A stretch of 64,000 nt of DNA from Microvirga terricola (GTDB lineage Bacteria > Pseudomonadota > Alphaproteobacteria > Rhizobiales > Beijerinckiaceae). Below are positions 18,959 to 28,982 of the stretch, one piece after another. The notes beneath the pieces were generated by a model that had not been told where the DNA came from, searched no databases, and saw only the letters and a list, made by a program, of their open reading frames with translations. Numbering within the stretch: the stretch's first letter is position 1; every line of letters begins with the position of its first letter. Location of the stretch: NCBI RefSeq assembly GCF_011777495.1, contig NZ_JAATJS010000007.1, positions 62,001 to 126,000 of the forward strand, read 5' to 3'. Both the position numbers and the translations under genes were made by a program.

Positions 18959-19884
18959 CGATGAGCCTCATAGATTTTATAGCCTTCGCCCTCGGCTTTC
19001 AGCGCGACGCGTTTGAAGTGCGACTTCAACACCGCTTCATAGGGCAGATGCCGGTTGGCGACGAGCCAGCATACGCCGCTGGGACGCAAGGCTTCTGCTG
19101 CGCGGCGGATGAAACCTTGGCCGAGCGCCTGATCTTCTGCACCACCGTCGTGGAATGGCGGGTTCATCACCACGAAGTCCAGGCCCTTGAGATCAATGCC
19201 GTCCCGCACATCAGCCGAGCGCACATCGGCGCGTGGATCGTTCACATTGCGTCTTGCCGCCTCAACCGCACGCCGGTCGATATCGACGAGGGTCAGGTGC
19301 TGCACCTTTTGCGACTTAAGAATGTCGATGGCGAGAAAGCCGATGCCGCATCCAAGATCTGCCCCCCGACCGGACAAGGCCGGCAGGTGCTTGAGGAGCA
19401 GAGCGCTGCCCGGATCGACGCGGTTCCAGCTGAAAACACCCGGCTGCGACCAGAGGCCCAGCTCCTCCACCTGCCGCGGCATTCCGTCCGCCACCGCCTC
19501 GTCCACGCCATTGAGAACGGCAGCGCGTTCGCAGACGCAAATCCGGTAATGCCGCCGCGCCGTCTCGGCCACCTGGCAACCGAATCCGGCCAGCTCCTTG
19601 CCGAGCCGCGAGCCGCCCTTGTCCTTGGGCGCAAGCACGGTCAGCCTGCCGCCCTGAGCCAACGCCTTGAGAGCAAGAGCCATCGTATAGCGCCGCTCCA
19701 GCGTGCCGGGCGGGGCGAGCATCACAAGACTCGCCAGGGTGCCTTCACCGAGCGCCTCAAGGGCCTCGGAGCCAGGAATCAGAGGCGAAAACTGGATCGC
19801 ATCGTTCGGGGTAGCGGCCAGTTCGGCCGGCGGGGTGCCGTAAACACCCTCCATTCTTGCTTCGTCCACTGCTGAAAAGTCCAA
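18955..19884 (-). CDS. RsmC-like class I rRNA methyltransferase
   Basis: A 309-residue SAM-dependent methyltransferase. Motif I DLGCGIG is at residues 176-182 and the N6/N2 base-methylation motif NPPF is at 241-244. The N-terminal half looks like a decayed methyltransferase fold, the arrangement seen in RsmC/RsmD-type guanine-N2 methylases of 16S rRNA. It forms an operon with the pseudouridine synthase, which supports an rRNA substrate. Confidence 0.8.
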   Translation of the reverse strand: MDFSAVDEARMEGVYGTPPAELAATPNDAIQFSPLIPGSEALEALGEGTLASLVMLAPPGTLERRYTMALALKALAQGGRLTVLAPKDKGGSRLGKELAGFGCQVAETARRHYRICVCERAAVLNGVDEAVADGMPRQVEELGLWSQPGVFSWNRVDPGSALLLKHLPALSGRGADLGCGIGFLAIDILKSQKVQHLTLVDIDRRAVEAARRNVNDPRADVRSADVRDGIDLKGLDFVVMNPPFHDGGAEDQALGQGFIRRAAEALRPSGVCWLVANRHLPYEAVLKSHFKRVALKAEGEGYKIYEAHR

Positions 19885-19950
19885 ATCGATTCAAGCGTAC
19901 CTATACCGCGCAGGGTTGAAAGGTAAGCGCCTTTTTGCACTGGCAGCGTG

Positions 19951-20646
19951 TCAATCTTCCGTATCCGCCAGACGATAGCCGACACCCGATTCCGTCAGGA
20001 TGATCGCCGGCGAGGACGGGTCCGCCTCGATCTTTTGGCGCAGTTGCCCGACATAAACGCGAAGATACTGCGTGTCATGCTCATGCGCGGGGCCCCAGAC
20101 GACGGAGAGAATCTGCTTGTGCGTGATCACCTTCCCTGCGTGACGGGTAAGGAGCGCCAAAAGGTCGAACTCCTTCGGGGTCAGCTTGACGTCCTCCCCC
20201 TCGCGCAGCACGCGACGACGCGCGACGTCGATTTCAACACCGTGCACCCGCGCCACCGGCGTTTCGCCCCTACGGTGCATGCGATGCCGCAGCGCCGCCC
20301 GCAGCCGCGCCATCAGTTCGCCGACGCCAAAAGGTTTGTTCACGAAATCGTCGGCCCCATAATCGAGCGCCTCAATCTTTTCCGCCTCCCGGTCGCGGGC
20401 GGAGAGCACGACGATCGGCACATCGGACCATTCGCGGACGCGCCGGATCACCTCCTTGCCGTCGATGTCCGGAAGGCCGAGGTCGAGCACGACGATGTCG
20501 GGCGCGTCAGTCGCGATGCGCTTCAATGCCTCGGCGCCGGTGACCGCCTTCAGCACGGCATAGTCATTCGCCATCAGGGCGGGTGTCAGGAAGCGGTGAA
20601 TGGCCGTTTCGTCATCGACCACAAGAACGCGTGGCGTTTGATTCAT
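19951..20646 (-). CDS. kdpE: Response regulator KdpE
   Basis: A 231-residue OmpR-type regulator. The receiver domain has the phosphoacceptor D55 (VLDLGLPD). The C-terminal winged helix contains LTPKEFDLLALL and ESGVGYRL. It activates kdpFABC when KdpD phosphorylates it. Its ATG overlaps the kdpD stop by four bases. Confidence 0.95.
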   Translation of the reverse strand: MNQTPRVLVVDDETAIHRFLTPALMANDYAVLKAVTGAEALKRIATDAPDIVVLDLGLPDIDGKEVIRRVREWSDVPIVVLSARDREAEKIEALDYGADDFVNKPFGVGELMARLRAALRHRMHRRGETPVARVHGVEIDVARRRVLREGEDVKLTPKEFDLLALLTRHAGKVITHKQILSVVWGPAHEHDTQYLRVYVGQLRQKIEADPSSPAIILTESGVGYRLADTED

Positions 20647-23336
20647 AGTGTCTGTCCTGTGCCGAGCGGCAACCGCAGTGTTACGCGCGTGCCATGGCCA
20701 TCGATGACATGGCTATCAGCCGAAATCGTTCCACCATGGGCTTCCACAATGCCTTTCGCGATGGCAAGACCGAGGCCCGCGCCCTCGCCGCCGTCGGCCA
20801 TTCCCAGATCCTTGCCGCGCATGAATTTTTCGAAGATATGCGGCAACATGTCGGGCGCAACGCCCGGCCCGTCGTCGGCGACGGAGATAAGCAGGTCATC
20901 GCCGACGCGCCTCGCTTCAACGACAATTTGCGCATCAGGCCCACCGTAACGCACAGCGTTTCCGACCACGTTCGTCATGGCCTGATCCAAAAGGGTCTGG
21001 TCGGCGGGCGCGAAAGGCAAATCGTCCTCCGTTCGCACGGTGAAGCCTTGCACGGCACCGCGACGCTTGGCGAAGGCAACGATACGGTCGAGCAACTCGC
21101 GTACATCGATCCAATCGCGCCGCAATTCCAGCGCTCCTGCTTCGACGCGCGTCATGGCGAGCAGGTTGCGCACCATACCATCGAGATGTTCGGCCTCATC
21201 CTTGATTTGCGAAAGTAGATCAAGCTTCGCAGCATCCGGCAGTTTCGCACGATACTCGATCAAACTGGTCGCCGAACCGAGGATCGAGGCAAGCGGCGTG
21301 CGAAAATCATGGCTGATGGAGGCGAGAAAGGTGTTGCGCACCTTTTCCGCCTCGGTGGCGCTTTTCGCCACCACGATCTCCCGCGCGAGCTGGGAGCGTT
21401 CAAGGGCCGTGGCGGTCAACTCGGCCAGTGTCTCGAACAAGGCGCGTTCCTCCGCGTCGAGCTCCGCGCCATCCTTCCCGCCGCACGCGATACCGATGAC
21501 GCCGACACGGCCGTGCGAGGCGCGTAGGGGAAAGAAGTACCACGGCACATTGGGCAGCGTTCCAGTTCCCGCGCCGGCAGGCTCGTCCCGCTCGAACGCC
21601 CAGCGGGCCGCCGTCATCGTCGCCGTTCCAAGCTGATCCTCGGGCGGCCAAGCGGCGGTGACGACGAGATCATCGCCTTGCGGGAACAGAATGACCGCCG
21701 GCAGGCCGAGGTCCCGGTGCACTTCCGCCACCGTGCTGTCCGCCACCGTCTGGGGCTCGGCAAGACTCGAAAGACGCCGAGCGAATTCGAACAGACGCCG
21801 CGTCGCGCGTGCGCGGCTCGCCGCCGCCGCCCCCTGCTCCCGCGCCCGCCCGGCGACAGCGGAGGAGAGCACGGCGACGCCGAGGAAGATGAACAAGGCC
21901 AGCAGTTCGTGTGGCCGCGCGACCGTCAACGTGTAGAAGGGAGCGATGAAGAAAAAATTGTAGCCCAGGAACGACAGAACCGACGCGAAGACTGCGGGCC
22001 AGATGCCAAACTGGACGGCAGAAAAGAACACCGCCAACAGGAAGACCATCGACACATTGGGAAGCGGAACCGCAGCAGCAATCACCCGTCCAACGAAAAT
22101 CGCAAGGACGACGGCAACAGCGGACCACAGGAACGCGAGGCTCGTTTTCTTGGACAACGAGCGCCATTCTAGGCCTTGCCAGACGCTGCGACGCTCCGTT
22201 GAGACCGGCGTGACCACATGGATCGCGATGTCCTCGGCGGCGCGGATGAGCTGATGTGGGAAAGAGCGGCCCAAAAGCTCCGCCAGCCAGCTGCTTCGGG
22301 AGCGACCCACGACGATCTGCGTGACGTTCTCGAACTTAGCATAGCGCAGCAATTCATCGACGAGGTCGGTTCCGACGAGGGTCTTCACCTCATCGGCCCC
22401 GAGGCTTTCCGCAAGCTGCAGGGCTTCGGTCACGCGGTGGCGTTGTTTCTCGCTAAAGCGGGAGGACGGCCATTCGACGGTCACGGCGATGAAGGGTGCA
22501 CCAATCATGTCTGCCAATCGCTTGGCATGGCGCACGACCATCGAGGAGGTCTCATCCGGCCCAACGCAGACAAGGATGCGTTCGCCCGCGGCCCACGGGC
22601 CTTCGACACCGCCGCCTTGCATGCGCTCGAGCAAATCGCTGTCGATGCGTGCGGCCGCGCGGCGCAAAGCCAGTTCACGCAAGGCAACGAGATTGTTGGG
22701 GCGGAAGAAATTGTCGACGGCCCTGGCCGCCGTGTCCTGCACATAGACCTTGCCCTCCGCCAGCCGCTTCAAGAGCTCGTCGGGCGGGAGATCGACGAGG
22801 ACGATCTCGTCGGCCTTGTCGAAATTGGCATCGGGCACGGTCTCGCGCACCCGCACGCGCGTGATGCGTTGCACGACATCGTTGAGACTTTCCAGATGCT
22901 GGATGTTCAGCGTGGTCCAGACGTTGATGCCCGCATCGAGCAGCTCCTCGATATCCTGCCACCGCTTGGGATGGCGGCTTCCCGCAGCATTGGTGTGGGC
23001 GTATTCATCGACCAGAATCAGTTCGGGGCGGCACTTTAGCGCGGCGTCGAGGTCGAATTCCTGCACCATCCGCCCGCGATAGGGCACGGATGTGCGGGGC
23101 AAGATTCTCAGACCTTCGAGGAGGAGTTCCGTTTCCCTGCGGCCATGGGTTTCGGCGAGTCCGACCGCCACGTCGGTGCCCTCCTGGGCCGCCACCCGAG
23201 CCGCCTGGAGCATGGCGTAGGTCTTACCCACACCAGGGGCCGCCCCGAGAAAAATCTTGAGGCGCCCCCTGCCCTCGCGGTTGGCGAGAGCCAGAAGCGC
23301 CTCGGGCGAAGCCCGCGGTTTATCGGTCAAACCCAT
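20643..23336 (-). CDS. kdpD: Potassium sensor histidine kinase KdpD
   Basis: An 897-residue membrane kinase. The N-terminal KdpD domain has a Walker-A-like GAAPGVGKT (31-39), then a universal-stress-protein-like domain, four closely spaced transmembrane helices (about 405-500), a GAF-like domain, the HisKA motif SHDFRTPLASI with H676, and an ATPase domain (NVVGNAVRYGG, DDGPGV). It senses potassium shortage or turgor. Domain order and length are typical. Confidence 0.95.
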   Translation of the reverse strand: MGLTDKPRASPEALLALANREGRGRLKIFLGAAPGVGKTYAMLQAARVAAQEGTDVAVGLAETHGRRETELLLEGLRILPRTSVPYRGRMVQEFDLDAALKCRPELILVDEYAHTNAAGSRHPKRWQDIEELLDAGINVWTTLNIQHLESLNDVVQRITRVRVRETVPDANFDKADEIVLVDLPPDELLKRLAEGKVYVQDTAARAVDNFFRPNNLVALRELALRRAAARIDSDLLERMQGGGVEGPWAAGERILVCVGPDETSSMVVRHAKRLADMIGAPFIAVTVEWPSSRFSEKQRHRVTEALQLAESLGADEVKTLVGTDLVDELLRYAKFENVTQIVVGRSRSSWLAELLGRSFPHQLIRAAEDIAIHVVTPVSTERRSVWQGLEWRSLSKKTSLAFLWSAVAVVLAIFVGRVIAAAVPLPNVSMVFLLAVFFSAVQFGIWPAVFASVLSFLGYNFFFIAPFYTLTVARPHELLALFIFLGVAVLSSAVAGRAREQGAAAASRARATRRLFEFARRLSSLAEPQTVADSTVAEVHRDLGLPAVILFPQGDDLVVTAAWPPEDQLGTATMTAARWAFERDEPAGAGTGTLPNVPWYFFPLRASHGRVGVIGIACGGKDGAELDAEERALFETLAELTATALERSQLAREIVVAKSATEAEKVRNTFLASISHDFRTPLASILGSATSLIEYRAKLPDAAKLDLLSQIKDEAEHLDGMVRNLLAMTRVEAGALELRRDWIDVRELLDRIVAFAKRRGAVQGFTVRTEDDLPFAPADQTLLDQAMTNVVGNAVRYGGPDAQIVVEARRVGDDLLISVADDGPGVAPDMLPHIFEKFMRGKDLGMADGGEGAGLGLAIAKGIVEAHGGTISADSHVIDGHGTRVTLRLPLGTGQTL

Positions 23337-23385
23337 CGGAACGGCATCTCCATGCCCTCAAAAATAGGCGCTATGCTGCGAACCG

Positions 23386-23985
23386 TTAAGGCCCTATCTC
23401 GTCGAGCGCCTGATTGGCCTTGAGAACATTGACTCGGGGCTCGCCCAGGAAGCCGAAAGTGCGCCCTTCAACGAGCCGGTCGATCACATGCCTCACCGCC
23501 GCTTCGGGAACGTCGCGCGCCGCCGCGATGCGGGGAACTTGGGCAAGGGCGTAGGCCGGCGAGACATCGGGGTCGAGGCCGCTGCCCGAGGTAGTGATGG
23601 CATCTCCGGGAATCGGCTGTGGCATCTTCGCGGCCCGCCACCCCTCGGCCGAGGCGGTCAGGCGCTCCGCCAGCTTCTGCGAGGTCGGGCCAAGGTTCGA
23701 GCCGCCCGAGGCCGCCGCGTTATAGGGCGCATCGATGGCCTTCGACGGATCTTGCGGGTCAGGCGCCGTCGTTGCCGAAGGACGCGGCCAGAGATAGCGA
23801 TCCGACGTGAAGTTCTGGCCGATGAGATCGGAACCCACCACACGTCCGTTGACAGTCACGAGACTGCCATTGGCTTCGGCGGGGAAAAGCGATTGGCCGA
23901 TACCGGTCACAGCGAGCGGATAGGCGAGGCCCGTCACGATCGTGAACAGAACGACCAGAACCAAAGCGGGACGAAGATGAGACAT
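23386..23985 (-). CDS. kdpC: Potassium-transporting ATPase subunit KdpC
   Basis: A 199-residue subunit with a single N-terminal transmembrane helix and family motifs LFPAEANGS, GQNFTSDRYLWPRPSA and ALAQVPRIA. The open frame runs further upstream into kdpB, but the ATG at 23985, eleven bases after kdpB, gives the correct N-terminus (MSHLRPA). It stabilises the KdpFABC complex. Confidence 0.93.
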   Translation of the reverse strand: MSHLRPALVLVVLFTIVTGLAYPLAVTGIGQSLFPAEANGSLVTVNGRVVGSDLIGQNFTSDRYLWPRPSATTAPDPQDPSKAIDAPYNAAASGGSNLGPTSQKLAERLTASAEGWRAAKMPQPIPGDAITTSGSGLDPDVSPAYALAQVPRIAAARDVPEAAVRHVIDRLVEGRTFGFLGEPRVNVLKANQALDEIGP

Positions 23986-23996
23986 GGCTTCCTCCC

Positions 23997-26054
23997 TCAC
24001 GCCCAGCCGATTGCCGCAACGGCGAGGTCGATGACTTTGATGCCAATGAACGGCACGATGAGACCGCCGAGGCCATAGAGAAGCAGGTTGCGGCGCAAGA
24101 GAGAGGCCGCCGGCAACGGACGATAAGACACGCCACGAAGAGCAAGTGGAATCAGCGCAATGATGACGAGTGCGTTGAAGATCACCGCCGAGAGGATGGC
24201 ACTTTGAGGTGTTGTGAGACCCATGACATTCAAGACCGAAAGCTGCGGGATAGCAGCGATGAACAGCGCCGGGATGATGGCGAAATACTTGGCGACATCG
24301 TTGGCGATAGAGAAAGTGGTGAGCGAGCCGCGCGTCATGAGAAGCTGCTTCCCGATGCCGACGACCTCGATGAGCTTTGTCGGGTTGGAGTCCAGATCGA
24401 CCATGTTGCCGGCCTCGCGCGCCGCCTGCGTGCCCGTCTGCATGGCGACGCCGACATCGGCTTGTGCCAGGGCTGGGGCATCGTTGGTTCCGTCGCCGCA
24501 CATGGCAACAAGACGCCCCTCCTTCTGTGCACCGCGAATATAGTCGAGCTTGTCCTGCGGTGTGGCTTCCGCGATGAAGTCATCGACACCCGCCTCGGAT
24601 GCAATCGCCGCCGCGGTGACGGGGTTGTCGCCTGTCACCATGACTGTCCGAATTCCCATCCGGCGCAATTCGGCAAAGCGCTCCTTGATGTCGGGCTTCA
24701 CCACATCCTTGAGGTGAATGACGCCGAGAAGCTTTCCGCCTTCCGCAAGGCCAAGCGGCGTGCCGCCTGAGCGGGCGATGCGGTCGACCGCAGCGTTGAA
24801 GGCGGCATCCGAGACCGATCGGCCACCGGCATCCTGAGCAAAATGCAGCACGGCATCCACGGCCCCTTTGCGCAATGAACGGTTGCCGAGATCGACACCG
24901 GACAATCGGGTCGTTGCCGAGAACTCGATGAAACGCGCGTCGGTGGGCGGGTGGTCGGGCGCACGCAAACGGTATTTCTCATGCACTAGCGCCACGATAG
25001 ACCGCCCCTCAGCCGTTTCATCGGCCAGGCTCGCCAGAAGCGCCGCCTCCGCAGCCTCGCGCTCGCTGACACCCGGCACAGGCAGAATCTCGGAAGCCAT
25101 GCGGTTTCCGAATGTGATCGTGCCGGTCTTGTCGAGAAGGAGCGTGTCCACGTCGCCCGCCGCTTCGACCGCGCGGCCCGACATGGCGAGCACATTGAAC
25201 CGGATGAGACGATCCATCCCAGCAATGCCGATGGCCGAGAGAAGGCCGCCAATGGTCGTCGGGATGAGGGTGACGAGAAGCGCGACGAGAACCGGAATGG
25301 GGACATCGGCCCCCGAGTATCGGCCGAGGCCTGCGAGAGAAACCACCGTGATCAGGAAGATGATGGTCATTCCGGCGAGCAGGACGTTGAGCGCGATTTC
25401 GTTCGGCGTCTTCTGCCGCTCAGCACCTTCCACAAGAGCGATCATGCGATCGAGGAACGAGGAGCCGACCGCCGTCGTGATCTTCACGACAACCCAATCG
25501 GAGATAACTGTCGTGCCCCCCGTGACAGCCGAGCGGTCGCCGCCCGATTCACGGATGACAGGCGCGGACTCGCCCGTGATCGCAGCTTCGTTCACCGAGG
25601 CGATCCCTTCGATGACCTCGCCGTCGCCGGGGATAAGATCCCCCGCTTCGACAAGGACGAGATCGTCGACCTGCAGCTCGACTGCGGGGATGCGCTCGAA
25701 CAATTCCTTGCGATCGGGGTCCAAAAGCCTTTTTGCGATGGTGTCGGTCCGTGCCTGACGCAGCGTATTCGCCTGTGCACGGCCCCTTCCCTCCGCGACG
25801 GCCTCTGCGAGGTTCGCAAAAAGCACGGTGAACCAAAGCCACGCCGCGATCTGGCCGGAAAAGAAAGCCGATTTTGCGGAGATGAGATCACGAACGAAGA
25901 GAACCGTCACCAGAAGCGCCACAACCTCGGTGACGAAGATGACCGGATTGCGGACCAGAACCCCGGGATTGAGCTTCTTGAAGGAGTCGACGAAAGCTTG
26001 CCGCAGGATCGCTCCATCGAACAGTGAGATGGTGGGTTGAACATGTTTGCTCAT
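23997..26054 (-). CDS. kdpB: Potassium-transporting P-type ATPase subunit KdpB
   Basis: A 685-residue P-type ATPase. The phosphorylated Asp is D308 in DKTGT; TGES (actuator domain) and the [12 protein letters not shown] hinge motif are present. It supplies ATP hydrolysis for high-affinity potassium uptake by KdpA. It lies ten bases from kdpA. All catalytic motifs look intact. Confidence 0.96.
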   Translation of the reverse strand: MSKHVQPTISLFDGAILRQAFVDSFKKLNPGVLVRNPVIFVTEVVALLVTVLFVRDLISAKSAFFSGQIAAWLWFTVLFANLAEAVAEGRGRAQANTLRQARTDTIAKRLLDPDRKELFERIPAVELQVDDLVLVEAGDLIPGDGEVIEGIASVNEAAITGESAPVIRESGGDRSAVTGGTTVISDWVVVKITTAVGSSFLDRMIALVEGAERQKTPNEIALNVLLAGMTIIFLITVVSLAGLGRYSGADVPIPVLVALLVTLIPTTIGGLLSAIGIAGMDRLIRFNVLAMSGRAVEAAGDVDTLLLDKTGTITFGNRMASEILPVPGVSEREAAEAALLASLADETAEGRSIVALVHEKYRLRAPDHPPTDARFIEFSATTRLSGVDLGNRSLRKGAVDAVLHFAQDAGGRSVSDAAFNAAVDRIARSGGTPLGLAEGGKLLGVIHLKDVVKPDIKERFAELRRMGIRTVMVTGDNPVTAAAIASEAGVDDFIAEATPQDKLDYIRGAQKEGRLVAMCGDGTNDAPALAQADVGVAMQTGTQAAREAGNMVDLDSNPTKLIEVVGIGKQLLMTRGSLTTFSIANDVAKYFAIIPALFIAAIPQLSVLNVMGLTTPQSAILSAVIFNALVIIALIPLALRGVSYRPLPAASLLRRNLLLYGLGGLIVPFIGIKVIDLAVAAIGWA

Positions 26055-26064
26055 GGAACACCTG

Positions 26065-27774
26065 TCAGAACGTCTTGCCGGCGAGCATCAGCACCTGTTC
26101 GGCGATGGGGCCGAGGGCGAGCGCGGGAAAGTACTGGAGACCGCCGAGGATCAGGATGACCCCGGTGAGAAGACCGATGAACAGCGGCCCGTGGGTCGGG
26201 AAGGTGCCACTGGACGCCTCGACTCGCGTCTTTGCGGCAAGCGATCCGGCAATGGCGAGCATCGGCACGATGTAGGCAAAGCGCCCGAGCAGCATCGCGA
26301 AGCCGAGGGTCGTGTTGTACCACGGCGTGTTGGCGCTCAGGCCCGCGAAGGCGGAGCCGTTGTTCCCCGTTGCCGACGAATAGGCATAAAGGACTTCCGA
26401 CAGCCCGTGCGGTCCAGGATTGAGGATGCCTGCGAGCCCTTCGGGAATGACGACGGCGATGGCGGAGAAGCCGAGAATGGCGGTAGGGAGGATGAGGACT
26501 GCGAGCATCGCCATCTTGACCTCCCTCGCCTCGATCTTCTTGCCGAGATATTCCGGCGTGCGCCCCACCATCAGGCCAGCGACGAAGACGGCGATGATCG
26601 CCATGATGAGAATGCCGTAGAGTCCCGATCCCACGCCGCCGGGCAGGATCTCACCGAGCTGGATGAGGAACATCGGAACGAGGCCGCCGAGGGGTGTGAA
26701 GCTCGCGTGCATCGCATTCACGGCGCCGCACGAAAGGCCCGTCGTAACCGCAGCGAACAAGGCCGACAGAGCCAACCCGAAGCGAACCTCTTTTCCTTCC
26801 ATGTTGCCATCAGCAAGGTTGATACCGACGCTTTTCAGCAGAGGCGTTCCCGCAGCCTCGGCTGCGTAGGTGACGGCAACACCCGTGATAAGCAGAATGC
26901 CGATAACCGCGATAATGGCCCATGCCTGTCGGCGGTCGCCGACGAGCCGGCCGAAGACGAACACGACCGCGACGGCGATCACCAGCATTTGCCAGATCTG
27001 GATGAAGTTCGTGAGCTCGCTCGGGTTCTCGAACGGATGAGCGGCATTGGAATTAAAGAATCCGCCGCCATTCGTCCCAAGTTGTTTGATCGCGACCTGG
27101 CTGGCGACCGGTCCGAGCGCAATGGTCTGCTTGGCGCCCTCAAGCGTTGTCGCATCGACCGATGCTTGCAGCGTCTGCGGCGTACCAAGCGCGATGAGCG
27201 CAACCGCCGTAACGAAAGCGAGCGGGAGGAGGATGTAGAGGACGGAGCGGGTCATATCGACCCAGAAATTGCCGACGGTCGTCGCGCGTGAGCGGGAAAA
27301 GCCCCGCACGAGAGCCATGGCCAATGCAAGGCCTGTTGCGGCAGACAAAAAGTTCTGGACCGTGAGGCCCGCCATTTGCGAAAAATGGCTCATGGTCGTC
27401 TCGCCACCATAGGCCTGCCAGTTCGTGTTCGTTACGAACGAAACGGCCGTGTTGAAGGCGAGATCGGGGGCGACGCCTGAGAAGCCCTGCGGGTTCAGCG
27501 GCAGATAGCCTTGCAGACGCAGGATCGTGTAAAGGAGAGTAAGGCCCGCTGCGTTGAACGCCAGCATCGCCATGGCATAAGAGCGCCACCCCTGCTCACG
27601 TCCCGGCTCGACGCCGGCGAGCGCATAGACGCTCCGTTCGATCGGGTAGAGAATCGGGCTGAGAAGATTGCGCTTTCCGGCATAGACATTGGCCATGAAA
27701 GCGCCGAGCGGAATCGCCGTGAGCAGGACGACGAAGAAGAGGATGCCGATTTGCATCCAACCGTTGAGAGTCAT
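26065..27774 (-). CDS. kdpA: Potassium-transporting ATPase subunit KdpA
   Basis: A 569-residue channel-like subunit with about ten transmembrane helices and selectivity-filter-like loops, such as [24 protein letters not shown] and NNGSAFAGL. These are the repeated filter segments that bind potassium. Length is typical. It follows kdpF by 15 bases. Confidence 0.96.
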   Translation of the reverse strand: MTLNGWMQIGILFFVVLLTAIPLGAFMANVYAGKRNLLSPILYPIERSVYALAGVEPGREQGWRSYAMAMLAFNAAGLTLLYTILRLQGYLPLNPQGFSGVAPDLAFNTAVSFVTNTNWQAYGGETTMSHFSQMAGLTVQNFLSAATGLALAMALVRGFSRSRATTVGNFWVDMTRSVLYILLPLAFVTAVALIALGTPQTLQASVDATTLEGAKQTIALGPVASQVAIKQLGTNGGGFFNSNAAHPFENPSELTNFIQIWQMLVIAVAVVFVFGRLVGDRRQAWAIIAVIGILLITGVAVTYAAEAAGTPLLKSVGINLADGNMEGKEVRFGLALSALFAAVTTGLSCGAVNAMHASFTPLGGLVPMFLIQLGEILPGGVGSGLYGILIMAIIAVFVAGLMVGRTPEYLGKKIEAREVKMAMLAVLILPTAILGFSAIAVVIPEGLAGILNPGPHGLSEVLYAYSSATGNNGSAFAGLSANTPWYNTTLGFAMLLGRFAYIVPMLAIAGSLAAKTRVEASSGTFPTHGPLFIGLLTGVILILGGLQYFPALALGPIAEQVLMLAGKTF

Positions 27775-27789
27775 GGGTGAACGCTCCCG

Positions 27790-27879
27790 TTAAAAGCGCT
27801 CAGGCTTGAGCAAAGCCATGACGAGATAAACCGCAAGGCCGGCAGCTACCAAACCGCCGAGGAGAAGATCGAGAGACAT
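27790..27879 (-). CDS. kdpF: KdpF small subunit
   Basis: A 29-residue single-helix peptide, with a GGLVAAGLAVYLVMALL core and the KPERF ending typical of KdpF, which stabilises the Kdp complex. It is too short for usual gene calling. GAGAGG sits five bases upstream of its ATG. It lies directly ahead of kdpA. Confidence 0.88.
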   Translation of the reverse strand: MSLDLLLGGLVAAGLAVYLVMALLKPERF

Positions 27880-27891
27880 GGCAGCCTCTCT

Positions 27892-27975
27892 TCAAAGCCG
27901 TTCCGCGGCGACGGCATAAAGCGCCATAAGCGCAAAAAAGCCGATGCCCAGGGAAAGATAGACAATGTCAAGCAT
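27892..27975 (-). CDS. Small membrane peptide upstream of kdpF
   Basis: A 27-residue frame ending 12 bases before kdpF. It reads as one hydrophobic helix (IVYLSLGIGFFALMALYAV) with an acidic N-terminus and an ERL end. It has the size and position of a second Kdp-associated microprotein. Function is unknown. A hairpin with CGACAC/GTGTCG arms (27978-27983 and 27996-28001) ends two bases before its ATG, and no strong ribosome site is visible. Confidence 0.6.
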   Translation of the reverse strand: MLDIVYLSLGIGFFALMALYAVAAERL

Positions 27976-28110
27976 AACGACACCACATAAGTTCAGTGTC
28001 GCACGCTAACTCCGAGCGCCATCAAGGCTCGATTGGAAAATGAAGGAGGGGAAATAAGGAATATATAAAAACTGTCAGGGCGGCGCGTTGCCAGCCTTGA
28101 AAAGACATGA
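27976..28110 (-). promoter_or_regulatory. kdp operon promoter region
   Basis: This region lies upstream of the first kdp small frame. It holds a markedly AT-rich tract at about 28044-28072 (minus strand: TTTTTATATATTCCTTATTT), in contrast to the GC-rich surroundings. Such T-rich tracts are where KdpE binds and where the -10 element lies in known kdp promoters; the exact site here is inferred. Confidence 0.45.
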
Positions 28111-28140
28111 AGCGCCCCCGTCGCAGATCGCGGGGGCGCT
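28111..28140 (-). terminator. Hairpin downstream of the cusF-like gene
   Basis: A perfect 10-base-pair GC-rich stem (28111-28120 with 28131-28140) just after the cusF-like stop codon, followed on the minus strand by TCATGTCTTTT. This is likely the terminator of the copper operon. Confidence 0.65.
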
Positions 28141-28146
28141 CCGAGA

Positions 28147-28434
28147 TTATTGACCCTTCTTGAGGGATGTCACGGTAATTTGACCGTTCACCCGGTCAGC
28201 CGTGAACTGAACCTTGTCGCCGACCTTGATCTCCTTGAGCATGGCCGGGTCCTGCGCACGGAAGACCATCGTCATGCCATCCATGTCGAGGTTCTTGATG
28301 GGCCCGTGCTGCAATGTGACCTTACCTTGGGCTTCGTCGATTTTCTGAACGACGCCAAGGACCAGCGGCGCGTTCTGCGCGAACACGGAGGTCGAGAGGC
28401 CGAGGGCGGCAATGGTGAAAACGAGACGCTTCAT
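28147..28434 (-). CDS. CusF-like periplasmic copper-binding protein
   Basis: A 95-residue protein with a signal peptide (cleavage near ...SVFA-QNAP) and a small OB-fold copper domain. The metal motif DMDGMTMVF keeps the two Met of the CusF site, and a His lies upstream (LQHGP). The Trp that caps copper in E. coli CusF is replaced by Met here. It is the last gene of the copper block and probably hands Cu(I) to the oxidase or to export. Confidence 0.82.
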   Translation of the reverse strand: MKRLVFTIAALGLSTSVFAQNAPLVLGVVQKIDEAQGKVTLQHGPIKNLDMDGMTMVFRAQDPAMLKEIKVGDKVQFTADRVNGQITVTSLKKGQ

Positions 28435-28463
28435 TTTTCAATCTCCCAATTAAGGTTTCGACG

Positions 28464-28952
28464 TTACTTGACGACGACCGTGCCTTTCATGCCGGCCTCG
28501 TAGTGACCGGGAATGAGGCACGCATATTCGAACTCTCCGGCCTTGGTGAACTGCCAGAGGATCTCTCCACCCTTGCTGACGGCGAGGCGCCGCGCGTTCG
28601 GGTCGTCGTGCTCCATGTCCGGATTCTTCTGCATCGCGATGCGATGCTTGGCGTTGTTCTCGACCGTATCGAGAACGAACTCGTGATCGGCCTTACCCGC
28701 ATTCTTCAGGACGAACCTGATCTGCTCGCCGACGCGAACTTCGACCTTCTCAGGGAAATACACCATCCTGCCGTCGTCGGTTTCCTTCATGGTGATGGGG
28801 ACGACACGAGCCGCTTTCTTAGGGTCTCCCGGCGTGCCGGCGGGAGCTTCCTCGCCGTGACCGTGGCCCGCAGCTCCGGGGCCGGCCATCGCGAGGCCGG
28901 TTGTGAGAAGGAGGGCCGACAGGGTTCCGAGAAGAGGGAGAGTGCGCTTCAT
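28464..28952 (-). CDS. Secreted cupredoxin (plastocyanin-like copper protein)
   Basis: A 162-residue protein with a signal peptide (1-23), a His-containing linker, and a cupredoxin domain. Type-1 copper ligands are visible as H90 (ADHEF), C145, H150 and M155 (ACLIPGHYEAGM). It probably binds or shuttles copper in the periplasm, between the adjacent multicopper oxidase and the CusF-like protein. Confidence 0.85.
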   Translation of the reverse strand: MKRTLPLLGTLSALLLTTGLAMAGPGAAGHGHGEEAPAGTPGDPKKAARVVPITMKETDDGRMVYFPEKVEVRVGEQIRFVLKNAGKADHEFVLDTVENNAKHRIAMQKNPDMEHDDPNARRLAVSKGGEILWQFTKAGEFEYACLIPGHYEAGMKGTVVVK

Positions 28953-28982
28953 CGTATCTATTCTCCTTACTGGATGATGATT

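Noticed and set aside
23986..24501. N-terminal extension of kdpC into kdpB
   Set aside because: It overlaps kdpB in another frame; KdpC similarity starts at 23985.
26047..27291. 414-codon plus-strand open frame opposite kdpA
   Set aside because: Antisense shadow of kdpA, rich in Asp, Arg, His and Glu with no recognisable fold.
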